Shown here: positions 44,214 through 53,777 of the stretch, in pieces | How the letters are laid out: each line of letters begins with the position of its first letter | How positions within the stretch are numbered: position 1 is the stretch's first letter | Source of the DNA: Fimbriimonadales bacterium | GTDB taxonomy: Bacteria; Armatimonadota; Fimbriimonadia; Fimbriimonadales; GBS-DC | Assembly (NCBI GenBank): GCA_026003075.1 | Contig: BPGO01000004.1 | Location: 124,001-188,000, forward strand | Length of the DNA stretch: 64,000 nt | Direction: 5' to 3' | Program-made: the position numbers and the translations under genes | Notes under the pieces: model-generated | What the model was told of the DNA's origin: nothing | The model's input: the letters and a program-made list of their open reading frames with translations, nothing else | The model's database searches: none

Positions 44214-45242
44214 TTAGCGAATGACGAAAGGCTCGTAGTAAGGCGCTTCGCCGCGCAACACGCGGGCGAGGCGGCGCGCTTGTAAGTGGGGAATAATCGC
44301 CCACGGCACGGGTTCGGCGGCATCGGGATGATGCACCCTCTCGCGCTTACGCTCTTGATAAGCCTGTAAGACAAGGCGTCGCCCCTCTGAATTCAGATAA
44401 ACCGTATTCGGTCGAGGCGACTCGAAGTGATGTGATTGCACTTGTCGACGGTTAATAAGACTGATGACGAATCGGTCAATGAATGCGGGGCGCATCTCTT
44501 CCATGAGGTCTAAGGCGAGGGCGGGGCATCCGGGGCGCAGCGCATGCAGGTAGCCGACCTGATAATCGAGCCCCACAGATTCCAATGCGCTGGCGTACTC
44601 TTGACTGTAGAGGGTGTAGAGGAACGAGAGCAGCGCGTTCGTGCGGTCTTGCGGGGGGCGGCGATTGCGTCCTTGAAAGCGGAACGCTTCGCGCTGCATG
44701 CGGATGAGCAGGTCGAAGTGTCCAAAGTAGACTCGCGACGCGCCGCCTTCCACGCCGCGCAGGTCATCCAGCGTGCGCGTTTCGGGAACCTGTTCCAGAT
44801 AGCGCATCAGGGAGTTGATGGCAGGCTCCAGAGTTTCTGCGTTCTCGGCATGGTTGCGCATGTGGCGGCTGAGGACTTGGATTTGGTTGCTGATTTTGCC
44901 CGCGATGAACTGACGCGCGAGGCTCAGGGTCTGGTCGGGGTCGGACAGGGCGAGGTGTTGCGCTCGGCGCAGCAACACATTCCCGCTCAGGTTCCCTTCC
45001 AACCGTCCCTGAAAGCGTCCGTACGAATCCATCCAGACGACGGCGATGCCGTGGCGCGCGCAATAGGCAATCAGCGGCGAGCTGAGCTGCACATTGCCCA
45101 AGACCACAATCCCCTGCAGATGGTGCAGGGGCGCCATCCGCAGCGGCGCATCGGGATGCTCAATCATCAGATTCTCGTTACTCAGGCGTAGATGCGCGTT
45201 CTGTAGGGTGATGTAAATGGTATTGTTGACCTCGTAAGTCAT
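44214..45242 (-). CDS. cas1: CRISPR-associated endonuclease Cas1 (type I-C kind)
   Basis: Integrase of the adaptation complex. The 342-residue product shows GNVLLRRAQHLALSD, LRGVEGGASRVYFGHFD with Glu165, the RNRRPPQDRTNALLSFLYTL segment, YLHALRPGCPALALDLMEEM with His233 and Glu248, and RFVISLINRR. Glu165, His233 and the acidic residue at 245/248 match the Cas1 metal site. The wording is closest to type I-C Cas1. Normally cas4 precedes cas1 in I-C loci; here the preceding gene is sbcC-like, so cas4 and all interference genes are missing from the neighbourhood. cas2 follows 14 nt later. Confidence 0.93.
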   Translation of the reverse strand: MTYEVNNTIYITLQNAHLRLSNENLMIEHPDAPLRMAPLHHLQGIVVLGNVQLSSPLIAYCARHGIAVVWMDSYGRFQGRLEGNLSGNVLLRRAQHLALSDPDQTLSLARQFIAGKISNQIQVLSRHMRNHAENAETLEPAINSLMRYLEQVPETRTLDDLRGVEGGASRVYFGHFDLLIRMQREAFRFQGRNRRPPQDRTNALLSFLYTLYSQEYASALESVGLDYQVGYLHALRPGCPALALDLMEEMRPAFIDRFVISLINRRQVQSHHFESPRPNTVYLNSEGRRLVLQAYQERKRERVHHPDAAEPVPWAIIPHLQARRLARVLRGEAPYYEPFVIR

Positions 45243-45279
45243 CTGCGTTCCCCCCCATTAATAGCAGTACGGTTATACG

Positions 45280-45285
45280 ATTATA
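45280..45285 (-). promoter_or_regulatory. -10 box of the cas1-cas2 operon
   Basis: TATAAT on the minus strand, 38 nt upstream of the cas1 ATG, with TATAAC just downstream at 45277-45272 as a possible second box. The 122-bp gap separates cas1 from the sbcC-like gene, so the two are probably independent transcripts. Confidence 0.45.
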
Positions 45286-45364
45286 ATCACGAGAAAGTTC
45301 CATGAAGCGTGGATGTCCCAGCGGTTAAGAACCGAAGCGAAGTACCGTGGCGGGCACAGTCGCG

Positions 45365-48163
45365 TCACGCTAACGATTCCAGCAGGGCGACGGAGGGGAG
45401 TTCTGGCTCCACCAGTTCACTGGCGCGGGTTTGGGGGTTGCGTTGCACGCGCAGGCATCGGTCGGCGGCTTCGTTGATCTCCTCAAAGTGTGAGATGACC
45501 AAGATTTGGTCGAACCAGTTGCGCAGGTTATTGAGCAGTTGCATCAGATTCTGGCGTCGCTCGGTGTCCAGCGAGGCGAACACTTCGTCTAAGATCAGCA
45601 GCGAGAGGGGTTGCCCGGCGCGTTCGGTGATGAGGCGGGCGAGGGCGAGGCGCAGGCTCAGGTTCACGATATCTTCCTCGCCGCCTGAGATGACGGCTTT
45701 GCGCAGCCCCTCGTCGATGACGGTGAACCGATACTCCTCGTCGATTTCAAGTTCGGTATAGCGTCCGTTGGTGAGTGCGCTGAGGAACTCGGTCGCGATG
45801 CTGGCGAGCATGGGGCGCAGGCGCGTATTGAGTTCTGTGCGGAAATCTTGCAATGCCTTGCGCAGAGCTTGATGGAGTCTCAGTTCATTTTCTTTGGTGC
45901 GCAGTTGCTGTTGCAGGTGTTCGAGTTGCTCTTGTTGGGTTTTCAGGTGGTCGCGTAGTTTGAGGCGTTCTTCGTATTCGGCGCGGCGTGCGGCGAGCGT
46001 GCGTTCCAGGGTGTTCACGCGCTGCTCGGCTTCCTGATAGGCTTGCGCCGCCTGTAGGTAGACCGCTTCCGAGTAGCCCAGTTGCTGGAGCTGCGCCTCC
46101 ACCTGCTCGAGCTGCTCGGTTTTCGAACTCAGTTCGGTTTTGGCGGTTTCGATGTGTTGGCGCAGTTCCTCGCGCTGGCGGATAATCGGCAGGAGTTGGA
46201 GCGCTTCCTCGTAGAGCGGTTTCAGTTGCTCAGTTTGCTGGCGCAGGGTTTGGTGCCGTTCGGCGTCGTAGTCGGTCGGGAGGCTGTTAAGGCGCTGTTG
46301 CAGTGCGGCGAGCCGTTTTTCGGTGTGCTGGAGTTCGCGTTCGACGGCGGCGAGGCGTCGCAGTTCGCCCTGCAGTTGCTGCGCGTGTTGCAGCACGGGT
46401 TGCAGGGCGTCCAGTTCGGTCTGCAGGCGTTGCTCCTCGGCGGGGTCATAGGGGGGGATACGCGCGAGTTGTCGCTGCAGGGTGCGCAGTTGCCGTTCCA
46501 GCGTGGCTTTCTGTTGGAGCGCGTCTTCGAGTTGGCGGAGTTGCGCCTGCAGTTGGGCGTAGGTGTGTTGCGCGGCGTCGCGTTCGCGTTGACGCTGGGC
46601 GATTTGCGTCCGCAGCGCCTGCACCGCGTCGGGTTCGCGTTGGAGCTGTTCGAGTTTCTGTCGGGCGGCGCGCAGTTGCTGTTCCGTTGTTCGTGCCTCG
46701 GTTTTGGCGCGTTGCACCACCTCGTGGTAGCCCGCGCCCAGCGGCTGTCCGCAGGTGGGGCAGTTGCCCTCCGCGCCCAGCGCTTCCAGCTCGGCAATCC
46801 GCTCACGCTGCTGTTTCAGCGTAGTGTTCAGGCGGCGCAGTTCGGCTTCCGCGTCGGCGCGTTGTTGGTTCCATGCGTGCAGGTTTTGTTGGAGTTGGTT
46901 CTCGGCGTCGGCGCAGGCGTGCTGATGGCGTTGGAGATCCTGCTGTGCCTGCTGTACGGCTTGCTGGAGCTGCGCGTACTCGGTCTCTTGTTGGCGCAGG
47001 GCGTCGAGCTGTTGCTGCGTGGTCTGGATTTGCGTTTCGATACGGGCGCGTTCGGGGGCTTGCTGGGCGATGCGACGCACGCGCTGGAGTTGATTCTGGA
47101 TTTGTTCTACCTGCTGGAGGCTGGGCTGCAGGGCATCGAGTTGGGTTTGCTTCTGGAGCAGTTCCGTGTGTTCTGTGTGGAGCCGCGCCTGTTGCTCTTC
47201 GAGCGCGTTGTATTGCGTTAGGAGTTGGCGGCGTTCCTGCTCTGCTTGTTCGAGTTGGTTCATCTGTTCCAGTTCTCGGGCGAGTTCGCGATAGCGTTTG
47301 ACATCGGCTTCGATGGCTTTGTAGCGGTTGTAGGAGGTTTTGACCCGTTCCCAGTTTCGGCGTAGGTCGTCGAGGCGTCTTTGGGCGTGCTGGCAATCGT
47401 TTTGCAGGAGGTCGCGCTGTCGGCTCAGGCGTTCATGCGCTTCGCGCAGGGCGTGTTGGGCTTCGTAGTGGGCTTTTGCCTCATCGCGTTGTGCGGTCGC
47501 TGTGGTCAGGGCGGCTTCGTCGGCGCGGAGGGCGGTTTCCGTCTCCGTCAGGGACTGCTCCACCTCTTGGAGTTGCTGCTCGAGTATTTGGGGATCGCCG
47601 ATGCTTTGGCGCAACCCGTCCACTTCCATTTGCAGGGCGCGCGTCGCCAGCGTCGCTTGCTCGAAGGCTTCCGTGATGCGTTCGTAGCCGAGCATGCGAC
47701 TGATTTCCTCGCGCCGTTTCTGGGGCTGATACGCCATAAACTCCAGTTCTTTTTGGCGGGCGCAGAAGCTGGTCTGGAACTGCAGCAGGTTCATGCCGAG
47801 CAGTTTCAGGACGGACTCGTTGACGCTGGTGGTTCCGCGTGCGAGGGGCGTCCATGCGCCGTCTGCGTTCATTTGCTCGAGGAGCGCTTCGGTGGGGGTG
47901 CGTCGGATTCGGTAGCGGCGTCGGCTCAGTTCGAACTCCAGCGTGACGCGCACCTTCGCGCCGCCCTGCGACCAGAGGAATCGGAGGGTATCCGCGCCTT
48001 CGCGCAGGGCGCGCGCGCCATACAACGCCCACAGGATTGCCTCGACGAGGGTGGTTTTACCGGCGCCGTTTGCGCCGACAATCGCCGTCACGCCCTGCTC
48101 GAAGGCGACTTGGGCGTGCGCGTACTGTCGGAAGTTCTCCAGTTCCAGCGCAAGCAGGCGCAT
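45365..48163 (-). CDS. sbcC: SbcC/Rad50-type SMC ATPase
   Basis: A 932-residue DNA-repair ATPase that works with the SbcD/Mre11 nuclease on hairpins and double-strand breaks. Walker A GANGAGKTTLVEAILWALYG is at residues 33-52. Two long Gln/Glu/Arg-rich coiled coils flank a zinc hook with CPTCGQPLG near residue 475. The C-terminal lobe has the signature VNLSLRLALARLI, Walker B LSLLILDEVFASLD and the switch VISHFEE. No sbcD is adjacent; the gene upstream encodes a small secreted protein. Position beside cas1-cas2 may be chance or may reflect a link between end processing and spacer acquisition. Confidence 0.9.
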   Translation of the reverse strand: MRLLALELENFRQYAHAQVAFEQGVTAIVGANGAGKTTLVEAILWALYGARALREGADTLRFLWSQGGAKVRVTLEFELSRRRYRIRRTPTEALLEQMNADGAWTPLARGTTSVNESVLKLLGMNLLQFQTSFCARQKELEFMAYQPQKRREEISRMLGYERITEAFEQATLATRALQMEVDGLRQSIGDPQILEQQLQEVEQSLTETETALRADEAALTTATAQRDEAKAHYEAQHALREAHERLSRQRDLLQNDCQHAQRRLDDLRRNWERVKTSYNRYKAIEADVKRYRELARELEQMNQLEQAEQERRQLLTQYNALEEQQARLHTEHTELLQKQTQLDALQPSLQQVEQIQNQLQRVRRIAQQAPERARIETQIQTTQQQLDALRQQETEYAQLQQAVQQAQQDLQRHQHACADAENQLQQNLHAWNQQRADAEAELRRLNTTLKQQRERIAELEALGAEGNCPTCGQPLGAGYHEVVQRAKTEARTTEQQLRAARQKLEQLQREPDAVQALRTQIAQRQRERDAAQHTYAQLQAQLRQLEDALQQKATLERQLRTLQRQLARIPPYDPAEEQRLQTELDALQPVLQHAQQLQGELRRLAAVERELQHTEKRLAALQQRLNSLPTDYDAERHQTLRQQTEQLKPLYEEALQLLPIIRQREELRQHIETAKTELSSKTEQLEQVEAQLQQLGYSEAVYLQAAQAYQEAEQRVNTLERTLAARRAEYEERLKLRDHLKTQQEQLEHLQQQLRTKENELRLHQALRKALQDFRTELNTRLRPMLASIATEFLSALTNGRYTELEIDEEYRFTVIDEGLRKAVISGGEEDIVNLSLRLALARLITERAGQPLSLLILDEVFASLDTERRQNLMQLLNNLRNWFDQILVISHFEEINEAADRCLRVQRNPQTRASELVEPELPSVALLESLA

Positions 48164-48166
48164 CGG

Positions 48167-48742
48167 CTAACGGGTTTGTTTCGGCGTGATGGGCTTCACT
48201 TCGTCTTCCTGTTGCCACTTCGGTTCGGGCACCAGCAGGGTGAAGGTGCTGACCGGGGTCAGGTCGCGTCGTGCGCCGTCCACGAACGCGGCGCCCATCC
48301 CCGATAAGTTGAACGCCGCCACACCCTTGAACTCGATTTGACCCTCACGCAGCACGGCACGCACCGAGTCGTATTTACCCTGAATGCGCAGCACGCCTTG
48401 ACCCATGTAGACCTTCAGTCGCTGATCCAGCGGCGGCTTGATGCGCACACCGCGCGGCAATTCTTTCACTTCCTGAAAGCCTTCGATTTGCATTTTGCCC
48501 TGAACGGTATTCACCACCAGATAGCCGCGCCCACGCACGGTAAGCGTCCCTTCGCCGCGCGTGAAGAATTGCAGCGGCTTCCCCTGTGCGGTGAGCGCGC
48601 CTTGCTTCGGTTGCGGCTGTTTCGTCGGTTGCGCTTTCTGGGGTTGCGCTTGCGGCGCGCTTGGTTGGCTCGGGGTCGTTCGCTGCGCCCCACCGACAAC
48701 CAGCACGGCAAAAGCGGTGATGAGTACGAAGAGCTTTTTCAT
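48167..48742 (-). CDS. Secreted beta-rich protein, function unknown
   Basis: A 191-residue exported protein: MKKLFVLITAFAVLVVGGAQ signal peptide, a Gln/Pro/Lys linker (about 22-50), then a beta domain with GEGTLTVRGRGYLVVNTVQG and YMGQGVLRIQGKYDSV. The repeated G-x-L-x-V-x-G pattern resembles the adhesin-like DUF2807/auto-transporter fold but I cannot assign a family. It lies 3 nt upstream of sbcC; the coupling may be incidental. Confidence 0.6.
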   Translation of the reverse strand: MKKLFVLITAFAVLVVGGAQRTTPSQPSAPQAQPQKAQPTKQPQPKQGALTAQGKPLQFFTRGEGTLTVRGRGYLVVNTVQGKMQIEGFQEVKELPRGVRIKPPLDQRLKVYMGQGVLRIQGKYDSVRAVLREGQIEFKGVAAFNLSGMGAAFVDGARRDLTPVSTFTLLVPEPKWQQEDEVKPITPKQTR

Positions 48743-48781
48743 CAGTCTGCCTCCGAGATAAGTGTACCCGTGCGGGGCGTC

Positions 48782-49717
48782 TCAGTGAAACTTGGCGGCG
48801 AGCCAGCGTTCGGCGTCCAGCGCCGCCATACAGCCTGTCCCCGCCGCCGTGACCGCCTGACGGTACACCTTGTCCATCACATCGCCCGCGGCGAACACGC
48901 CTTCCACGCTGGTGTAAGTGCCGTTGCGCGTGATGAGGTAGCCATGCTCATCCATCTCCAAGACGCCCTGAAAGATTTGGGTGTTGGGCGTGTGTCCAAT
49001 CGCAATAAACACCCCGTCGATGGGGAAGTCGTACTCTTCATCGGTTTTGAGATTGTGCAAGCGCACCCCCGTGACTTTGCCCGCGTTCACATCGTAGATG
49101 TCGCGCACGACCGTGCTCCAGATGAACTCGATTTTCGGGTTGCGGAAGGCGCGCTCTTGCATGATTTTAGACGCACGCAGCTCATCGCGTCGATGCACCA
49201 CATAGACTTTCTCGCAGTGGTTGGTGAGGTAGGTGGCTTCTTCCATCGCGGTGTCGCCCCCGCCGACCACGATGACCCTCTTGCCGCGGAAGAAGAACCC
49301 GTCGCAGGTGGCGCACGCCGACACGCCGCGCCCTTTTAGCTTCTCCTCGCTTTCCAAGCCGAGCCACTTCGCCGACGCCCCAGTGGCGACAATCACGGCA
49401 AGGGCACGATACTCCTTGCCCGCATCGCTCCACAGGCGGAACGGATGCGTGCTGAAGTCCACTTTCGAAATGGTCTCATCTAGGATTCGTGTGCTGAACC
49501 GCTCCGCTTGCTTGCGGAACAGCTCCATCAGTTCCGGCCCTTGCACGCCTTCGGGGAAGCCGGGGTAGTTCTCCACATCGGTGGTAATCATGAGCTGTCC
49601 GCCGGGCTGAATCCCCGCAAAGAGCACCGGTTGAAGACTGGCGCGGGCGGCGTAAATCGCGGCGGTGTAGCCCGCAGGTCCCGAACCGATAATAATCAAT
49701 TTCTCCACGCTTTCCAT
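48782..49717 (-). CDS. trxB: Thioredoxin-disulfide reductase
   Basis: NADPH- and FAD-dependent enzyme that reduces thioredoxin. The 311-residue product has the FAD motif IIIGSGPAGYTAAIYAARA (residues 8-26), the redox-active CATCDGFF (Cys135 and Cys138), the NADPH motif VIVVGGGDTAMEEATYL near 148, and the C-terminal FAD motif GVFAAGDVMDKVYRQAVTAAGTG. Length is normal. It is a single gene in a minus-strand run with glyQ upstream. Confidence 0.95.
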   Translation of the reverse strand: MESVEKLIIIGSGPAGYTAAIYAARASLQPVLFAGIQPGGQLMITTDVENYPGFPEGVQGPELMELFRKQAERFSTRILDETISKVDFSTHPFRLWSDAGKEYRALAVIVATGASAKWLGLESEEKLKGRGVSACATCDGFFFRGKRVIVVGGGDTAMEEATYLTNHCEKVYVVHRRDELRASKIMQERAFRNPKIEFIWSTVVRDIYDVNAGKVTGVRLHNLKTDEEYDFPIDGVFIAIGHTPNTQIFQGVLEMDEHGYLITRNGTYTSVEGVFAAGDVMDKVYRQAVTAAGTGCMAALDAERWLAAKFH

Positions 49718-49753
49718 ACGCGGTAGAGTGTACCCTATGCAAGACGACAGGGA

Positions 49754-50650
49754 CTAATGGCTTTTGAGACCCACGCGCCACTCCTTTTGGAGCAGGGGGA
49801 ACCCTTCCGCCTCGCGTTTTTCGAGGTGTTTCAAGCAACACGCCCGTGAGAGCGCGCGAATGCGCTGAATGTAGCTCGCCCGCTCCGTAACTGAAATACT
49901 GCCACGCGCATCGAGCAAGTTGAAGATGTGCGAGCATTTGAGCGCGAGGTCGAACGCGGGATGCACATAGCCCAACTCCGCGATACGCGCACTCTCGGCT
50001 TCGTACATCTCGAACAGTTTGAACAACATCTCGGTGTCGGCGTGTTCGAAGTTGTAGTAGTTATGTTCCAGTTCCGATTGGAAGTCGACATCCGCGTAAG
50101 AGACCCCACGGCTCCATTCCAGTTCCCACACGCTGTTTTTCTTTTGCAGCAGCATGGCGAGTCGTTCGGGACCGTAGGTGATTTCCGCGCAGACGGGGTC
50201 GCATTCGATACCGCCGACTTGCTGGAAGTAGGTGAACTGGGTGATTTCGGTGCCGTTGAGCCACACTTCCCAGCCGACGCCCGAGGCGCCCAGCGTGGGG
50301 GCTTCCCAGTCGTCTTCCACGAAGCGGATGTCATGCGCGCGTGGGTCGATTCCCAAGGCGCGCAGGCTCTCCAGATAGACATCCACAACATCATCGGGCG
50401 AGGGCTTCAGAATCACTTGGTACTGATAGTAATGTTGCAGTCGCATCGGGTTGCGGGCGTAGCGTCCATCGGCGGGGCGGCGGCTGGGCTGCACATACGC
50501 CACATACCACGGCTCGGGCCCCAGAGCGCGCAAGGTCGTCGCAGGCGCCATCGTGCCCGCGCCCACTTCCACATCGTACGGCTGCAACACAAGGCACCCG
50601 TAATCCGCCCAAAACTGTTCCAGCCGAAAGAGCAGTTCCTGAAAGGTCAT
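49754..50650 (-). CDS. glyQ: Glycine--tRNA ligase alpha subunit
   Basis: Catalytic subunit of the bacterial alpha2-beta2 glycyl-tRNA synthetase, charging tRNA-Gly such as the one at 59531. The 298-residue product starts [20 protein letters not shown] and contains [40 protein letters not shown] and [13 protein letters not shown], all typical. ATG 50650 is selected over a start at 50791 that lies inside the divergent oxidoreductase gene. The beta subunit gene glyS normally follows but does not here; it must be elsewhere. Confidence 0.95.
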   Translation of the reverse strand: MTFQELLFRLEQFWADYGCLVLQPYDVEVGAGTMAPATTLRALGPEPWYVAYVQPSRRPADGRYARNPMRLQHYYQYQVILKPSPDDVVDVYLESLRALGIDPRAHDIRFVEDDWEAPTLGASGVGWEVWLNGTEITQFTYFQQVGGIECDPVCAEITYGPERLAMLLQKKNSVWELEWSRGVSYADVDFQSELEHNYYNFEHADTEMLFKLFEMYEAESARIAELGYVHPAFDLALKCSHIFNLLDARGSISVTERASYIQRIRALSRACCLKHLEKREAEGFPLLQKEWRVGLKSH

Positions 50651-50710
50651 AGGCGCGAGAAGTATACCCCTTCTGCAGGAATCCGTGCGTGCAAGGCGAA
50701 AAGGGGACCT

Positions 50711-51979
50711 ATGAACCACACCATCACACGGCGGGAGTTTTTGAAGGCGAGCGCAGCGCTGAGCGTGTTGCCGATTGCGCAGTTTGCTCACGCGCAGGGT
50801 TCCGACACCCTCAAAGTCGGCTTAGTGGGCTGCGGTGGGCGTGGCACAGGAGCCGCCATCGACTGCCTACGCGCCGATCCAGGCACTGTGATTTGGGCGA
50901 TGGGCGACATTTTTGAAGACCGCCTGAACGCAAGTTATGAGGGACTCAAAGAGCAGTTCGCCGAGCGCGTGCAGGCGCCCCCCGAACGACGCTTCTTGGG
51001 GTTCGACGCCTACAAAAAGGTGCTGGAGAGCGGTATCGATCTGGTGCTGCTTTGCACCCCCCCAGCGTTCCGCCCAGTGCATTTCCTGGCAGCGATGGAG
51101 GCGGGCAAGCATGTGTTCATGGAGAAGCCCGTCGCGGTATGTCCCGAAGGCGTGCGGATGGTGCTGCGCGGGGACGAAATCGCAAAACAGAAACGGCTCG
51201 GCGTGATGCCCGGCACGCAGTATCGCTGGCATCCGGGCTATCAGGGGGTGATTGAGCGCATTCGCGCGGGGCACATCGGCGCGATTCGCGCCGCCTATGC
51301 CTACTACAACGCCGCCAGCCCTGCCCCCCAACCACGACAGCCCAACTGGAGCGATGTCGTGTACCAACTGCGCAACTGGCTCTTCTACACATGGCTGGCA
51401 GGCGACCAACCCGTGGAACAGTTCGTCCACAATATCGATGTGATGAACTGGGTGATGGGCAGCGTGCCCCTCCGCGCGATGGCGATGGGCGGCAGGCAGG
51501 TACGCACCGCACCCGAGTATGGCGATGTCTACGACCACTTCGCCATCGAGTACGAATACCCCAACGGCGTTCGAGTGCTGGCGATGTGCCGCCAGATGGA
51601 CAACACCGCCTACCGGGTGTCCAACCTCGTGGTCGGCGCGGAAGGAACCGCACTGATGGAGCAGTTCACGAACTTCTATGTGCGCGGGAAGGAAACCTGG
51701 GAGCCCGGCAAGCAGTGGCTTAACCCCTATGTGGAGGAGCATCGCGTGCTGATCGAGAGTATCCGCAAAGGCGATCCCATCAACGAGACCCGCACCATCG
51801 CCGAAAGCACCCTCACGGCGATTATGGGGCGTATGTCCGCCTACACAGGCAAGATTGTGACCTGGGACGCGGCGATGAATTCCAAACTCAACCTTGTGGA
51901 GCGCGTGATGAACCTCAACTACGACTCGCCGGCGCCCCAAGACCCCGTGCCGATCCCTGGCAAGACGCCACTGGTATAA
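50711..51979 (+). CDS. Tat-exported Gfo/Idh/MocA-family oxidoreductase
   Basis: A 422-residue NAD(P)-dependent sugar-type dehydrogenase. The N-terminus [20 protein letters not shown] is a twin-arginine signal, so the folded enzyme with cofactor is exported to the periplasm. The Rossmann domain has [30 protein letters not shown] and [10 protein letters not shown] (the EKP motif with the active Lys). The C-terminal beta-sheet domain includes [21 protein letters not shown]. Family members act on inositols, sugars or amino sugars; the substrate is unknown. tatA lies about 650 bp downstream. Confidence 0.88.
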   Translation: MNHTITRREFLKASAALSVLPIAQFAHAQGSDTLKVGLVGCGGRGTGAAIDCLRADPGTVIWAMGDIFEDRLNASYEGLKEQFAERVQAPPERRFLGFDAYKKVLESGIDLVLLCTPPAFRPVHFLAAMEAGKHVFMEKPVAVCPEGVRMVLRGDEIAKQKRLGVMPGTQYRWHPGYQGVIERIRAGHIGAIRAAYAYYNAASPAPQPRQPNWSDVVYQLRNWLFYTWLAGDQPVEQFVHNIDVMNWVMGSVPLRAMAMGGRQVRTAPEYGDVYDHFAIEYEYPNGVRVLAMCRQMDNTAYRVSNLVVGAEGTALMEQFTNFYVRGKETWEPGKQWLNPYVEEHRVLIESIRKGDPINETRTIAESTLTAIMGRMSAYTGKIVTWDAAMNSKLNLVERVMNLNYDSPAPQDPVPIPGKTPLV

Positions 51980-52030
51980 AACTTCAGTTCGCAGCTCAGT
52001 CCCCTACCCTGCTCGGAATGATCGGAGAGG

Positions 52031-52537
52031 TCATTCCGAGCTTTGGGGGTCCGCTTCGCTTAGTTCCAGCACGAAAGCGGCATAAAACCGTTGTCGCTCT
52101 CTTTCAATCTGGAACGGGATTTGCGGGTTCGCGTTGGCGGGTGCGCTGCAGTTATAGGCTAAGATGAGGCTATTCACGCGCTGCATCACGGCGAGGATGC
52201 GTTGCCAGCTGCTCTCGCGCCACTCGTTGAACCGTTCCGCGCCGAGTTGGCAGGCGCGCGGATACTCGCGTTCGGCGATGCGCCAGAGGCGTTGAGCGTC
52301 TTCACGCAGGCGTTCGATCTCGCGGGCGCGTTCCAACCAGTCAGGCAGCACTCCCGCGCTTTTGAGCAGCCGTATCGCCGGGCGCATCTCAGGCGGGGCG
52401 AACCACTCCTCATCTAACGGCAGCGGCTTCCCCCTCCCGGGCAGGTCGTCAAACTTGCCCTCCTGCATCGCCTCTTCGATTTTGCGCTCGGCGATGAGTT
52501 CAATCACTCGCTGAATATCGAATCCCGATTCGCGCAT
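52031..52537 (-). CDS. DUF1992 (DnaJ-homologue subfamily C28-like) protein
   Basis: A 168-residue cytoplasmic protein of the conserved DUF1992 family. The hallmark is the N-terminal core IERKIEEAMQEGKFDDLPGRGKPL (seen here as AERKIEEAMQEGKFDD then LPGRGKPLPLDEEW), followed by helical EMRPAIRLLKSAGVLPDWL. No J domain is present. The role is unknown. ATG 52537 fits the conserved start; a TATAAT box (52553-52548 on the minus strand) sits about 11 nt upstream. Confidence 0.75.
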   Translation of the reverse strand: MRESGFDIQRVIELIAERKIEEAMQEGKFDDLPGRGKPLPLDEEWFAPPEMRPAIRLLKSAGVLPDWLERAREIERLREDAQRLWRIAEREYPRACQLGAERFNEWRESSWQRILAVMQRVNSLILAYNCSAPANANPQIPFQIERERQRFYAAFVLELSEADPQSSE

Positions 52538-52547
52538 TCCACGCACT

Positions 52548-52613
52548 ATTATAGCCCCAACGCGCTCCTTGGCGTATCCCGAGGGCACAAACCGCCGCGC
52601 AATGGGGTATACT
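52548..52613. promoter_or_regulatory. Divergent promoters of DUF1992 and tatA
   Basis: A TATAAT on the minus strand (52553-52548) faces DUF1992, and TATACT on the plus strand (52608-52613) faces tatA, which has GGAGGAG at 52621-52627. The gap between the two genes is only 98 bp. Confidence 0.5.
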
Positions 52614-52635
52614 ATCGATTGGAGGAGAACCAAGC

Positions 52636-52809
52636 ATGCCGATTCTGGGATACATGGGTACGCAGGAGTGGATGATTCTTCTGCTCATCGTGCTGGTGCT
52701 GTTTGGGGCATCACGCTTGCCCGCGCTGGCGCGATCGATCGGGGAAGCCCTCACCGAGTTCCGCCGCGCGACCCGTACTGAAGACGAAGCGGAACAGACA
52801 CACAAGTGA
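52636..52809 (+). CDS. tatA: Twin-arginine translocase subunit TatA
   Basis: A 57-residue pore-forming component of the Tat export system. Membrane helix EWMILLLIVLVLFGASRLPAL is followed by the amphipathic helix ALARSIGEALTEFRRATR, with the FG hinge motif. ATG 52636 has GGAGGAG 8 nt upstream. tatC and tatB are not adjacent. The preceding gene cluster includes a Tat substrate (50711). Its stop overlaps the GTG of the next gene. Confidence 0.93.
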   Translation: MPILGYMGTQEWMILLLIVLVLFGASRLPALARSIGEALTEFRRATRTEDEAEQTHK

Positions 52810-53777
52810 AAACGGGTAGTCAGGCAGGCACGGGGCACGGCAATTCTCGCCCTTCCGCACATCTTACAAGCGGTTCCCCTGCCCTGCCAACCCTCATCGG
52901 CTGGCAGGGCATTCGTTTAAATGCGCCGCCAGATTGGTTTTTCAAGGGGTATTCGGGGGAATGGCGCGACGGCTTTCTGCAAATCGGCTCACCTCACAAT
53001 GCCGAATTAGACCTCAAGTGGACCCGCTCGCGCCGCACGACCGACCTGCAGTATGTGCTCCAACAGTTCTTGAAAACCGTAGAGCGCGCGAAGCGCAAAG
53101 CGCGCCACCCATTCACAGGAACCCTCCACCCCGTTGATGAGAACTGCATCGAGTTTCGCTGGCGTGCGGACGAGCGCGCCGTCGGACGCATCCAACGCTA
53201 TCCCGAACATCACACGATTGTGCTGATGCAACTGCGTTCGGCTTCGCGGCACGATGCCCTGTTTCAGATTGCTCGCCCGATTTTCGAAAGTGTGCGCGTC
53301 GCGCCCGACGAAGACGGCTGGGTCGAGTGGAGCCTCTACGGACTGCAGACCGCCGCGCCCGCGGCGTTCCGTTTGGAGCAATCGCAAGTGCTGACGGGGC
53401 AAACACGCCTGACGCTGCGCCGTCGGCACGAGCGTTTAGTGATCGAGCGTGTCGCCCGCGCGGAGCAACTCATGAAAGGCTACGAGTTCACCGAGTGGGT
53501 AGACTTCTGGTTGCGCTGGCGCGGCTGGCAAGGCGAACGCGAGCCGTTCACCTGGAGCGAGAACGACCACGGCGTTCACCTAAGCACACGGCTCGGCGGA
53601 GGCGCGCTCATCACCGAGTGCATCACCAGTCCGCTCCGATGGCGTCTCCCCGCGTGGCGTGTCCGCGCGGTTGCATGGTTCTGTCGAGAGCGCAACGCCG
53701 TGTTCCACATTCAACACTTCTCGCCGTTCCGCTCGGACCTCATCGAGGAGGTGATGGCGCGTACCGTATGCTGCTGA
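52806..53777 (+). CDS. Uncharacterised protein in the tatA-PqqD-FtsX operon
   Basis: A 323-residue protein with no signal peptide and no membrane segment. It starts at GTG 52806, four nt before the end of tatA. The first 30 residues are low complexity; the rest is mixed alpha/beta with many Trp and Arg residues, for example APPDWFFKGYSGEWRDGFL, DENCIEFRWRADERAVGRI and FWLRWRGWQGEREPFTW. Two halves of similar style (about 35-180 and 195-320) suggest an internal duplication, but I recognise no family. Its end overlaps the PqqD-like gene by 10 nt, so it belongs to a tightly coupled operon. Confidence 0.6.
   Translation: MKTGSQAGTGHGNSRPSAHLTSGSPALPTLIGWQGIRLNAPPDWFFKGYSGEWRDGFLQIGSPHNAELDLKWTRSRRTTDLQYVLQQFLKTVERAKRKARHPFTGTLHPVDENCIEFRWRADERAVGRIQRYPEHHTIVLMQLRSASRHDALFQIARPIFESVRVAPDEDGWVEWSLYGLQTAAPAAFRLEQSQVLTGQTRLTLRRRHERLVIERVARAEQLMKGYEFTEWVDFWLRWRGWQGEREPFTWSENDHGVHLSTRLGGGALITECITSPLRWRLPAWRVRAVAWFCRERNAVFHIQHFSPFRSDLIEEVMARTVCC

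Noticed and set aside
46082-47221. Plus-strand open frame (379 codons) opposite sbcC
   Set aside because: Its Leu/Phe/Gly-rich product mirrors the Gln/Glu coiled-coil codons of sbcC; no ribosome binding site.
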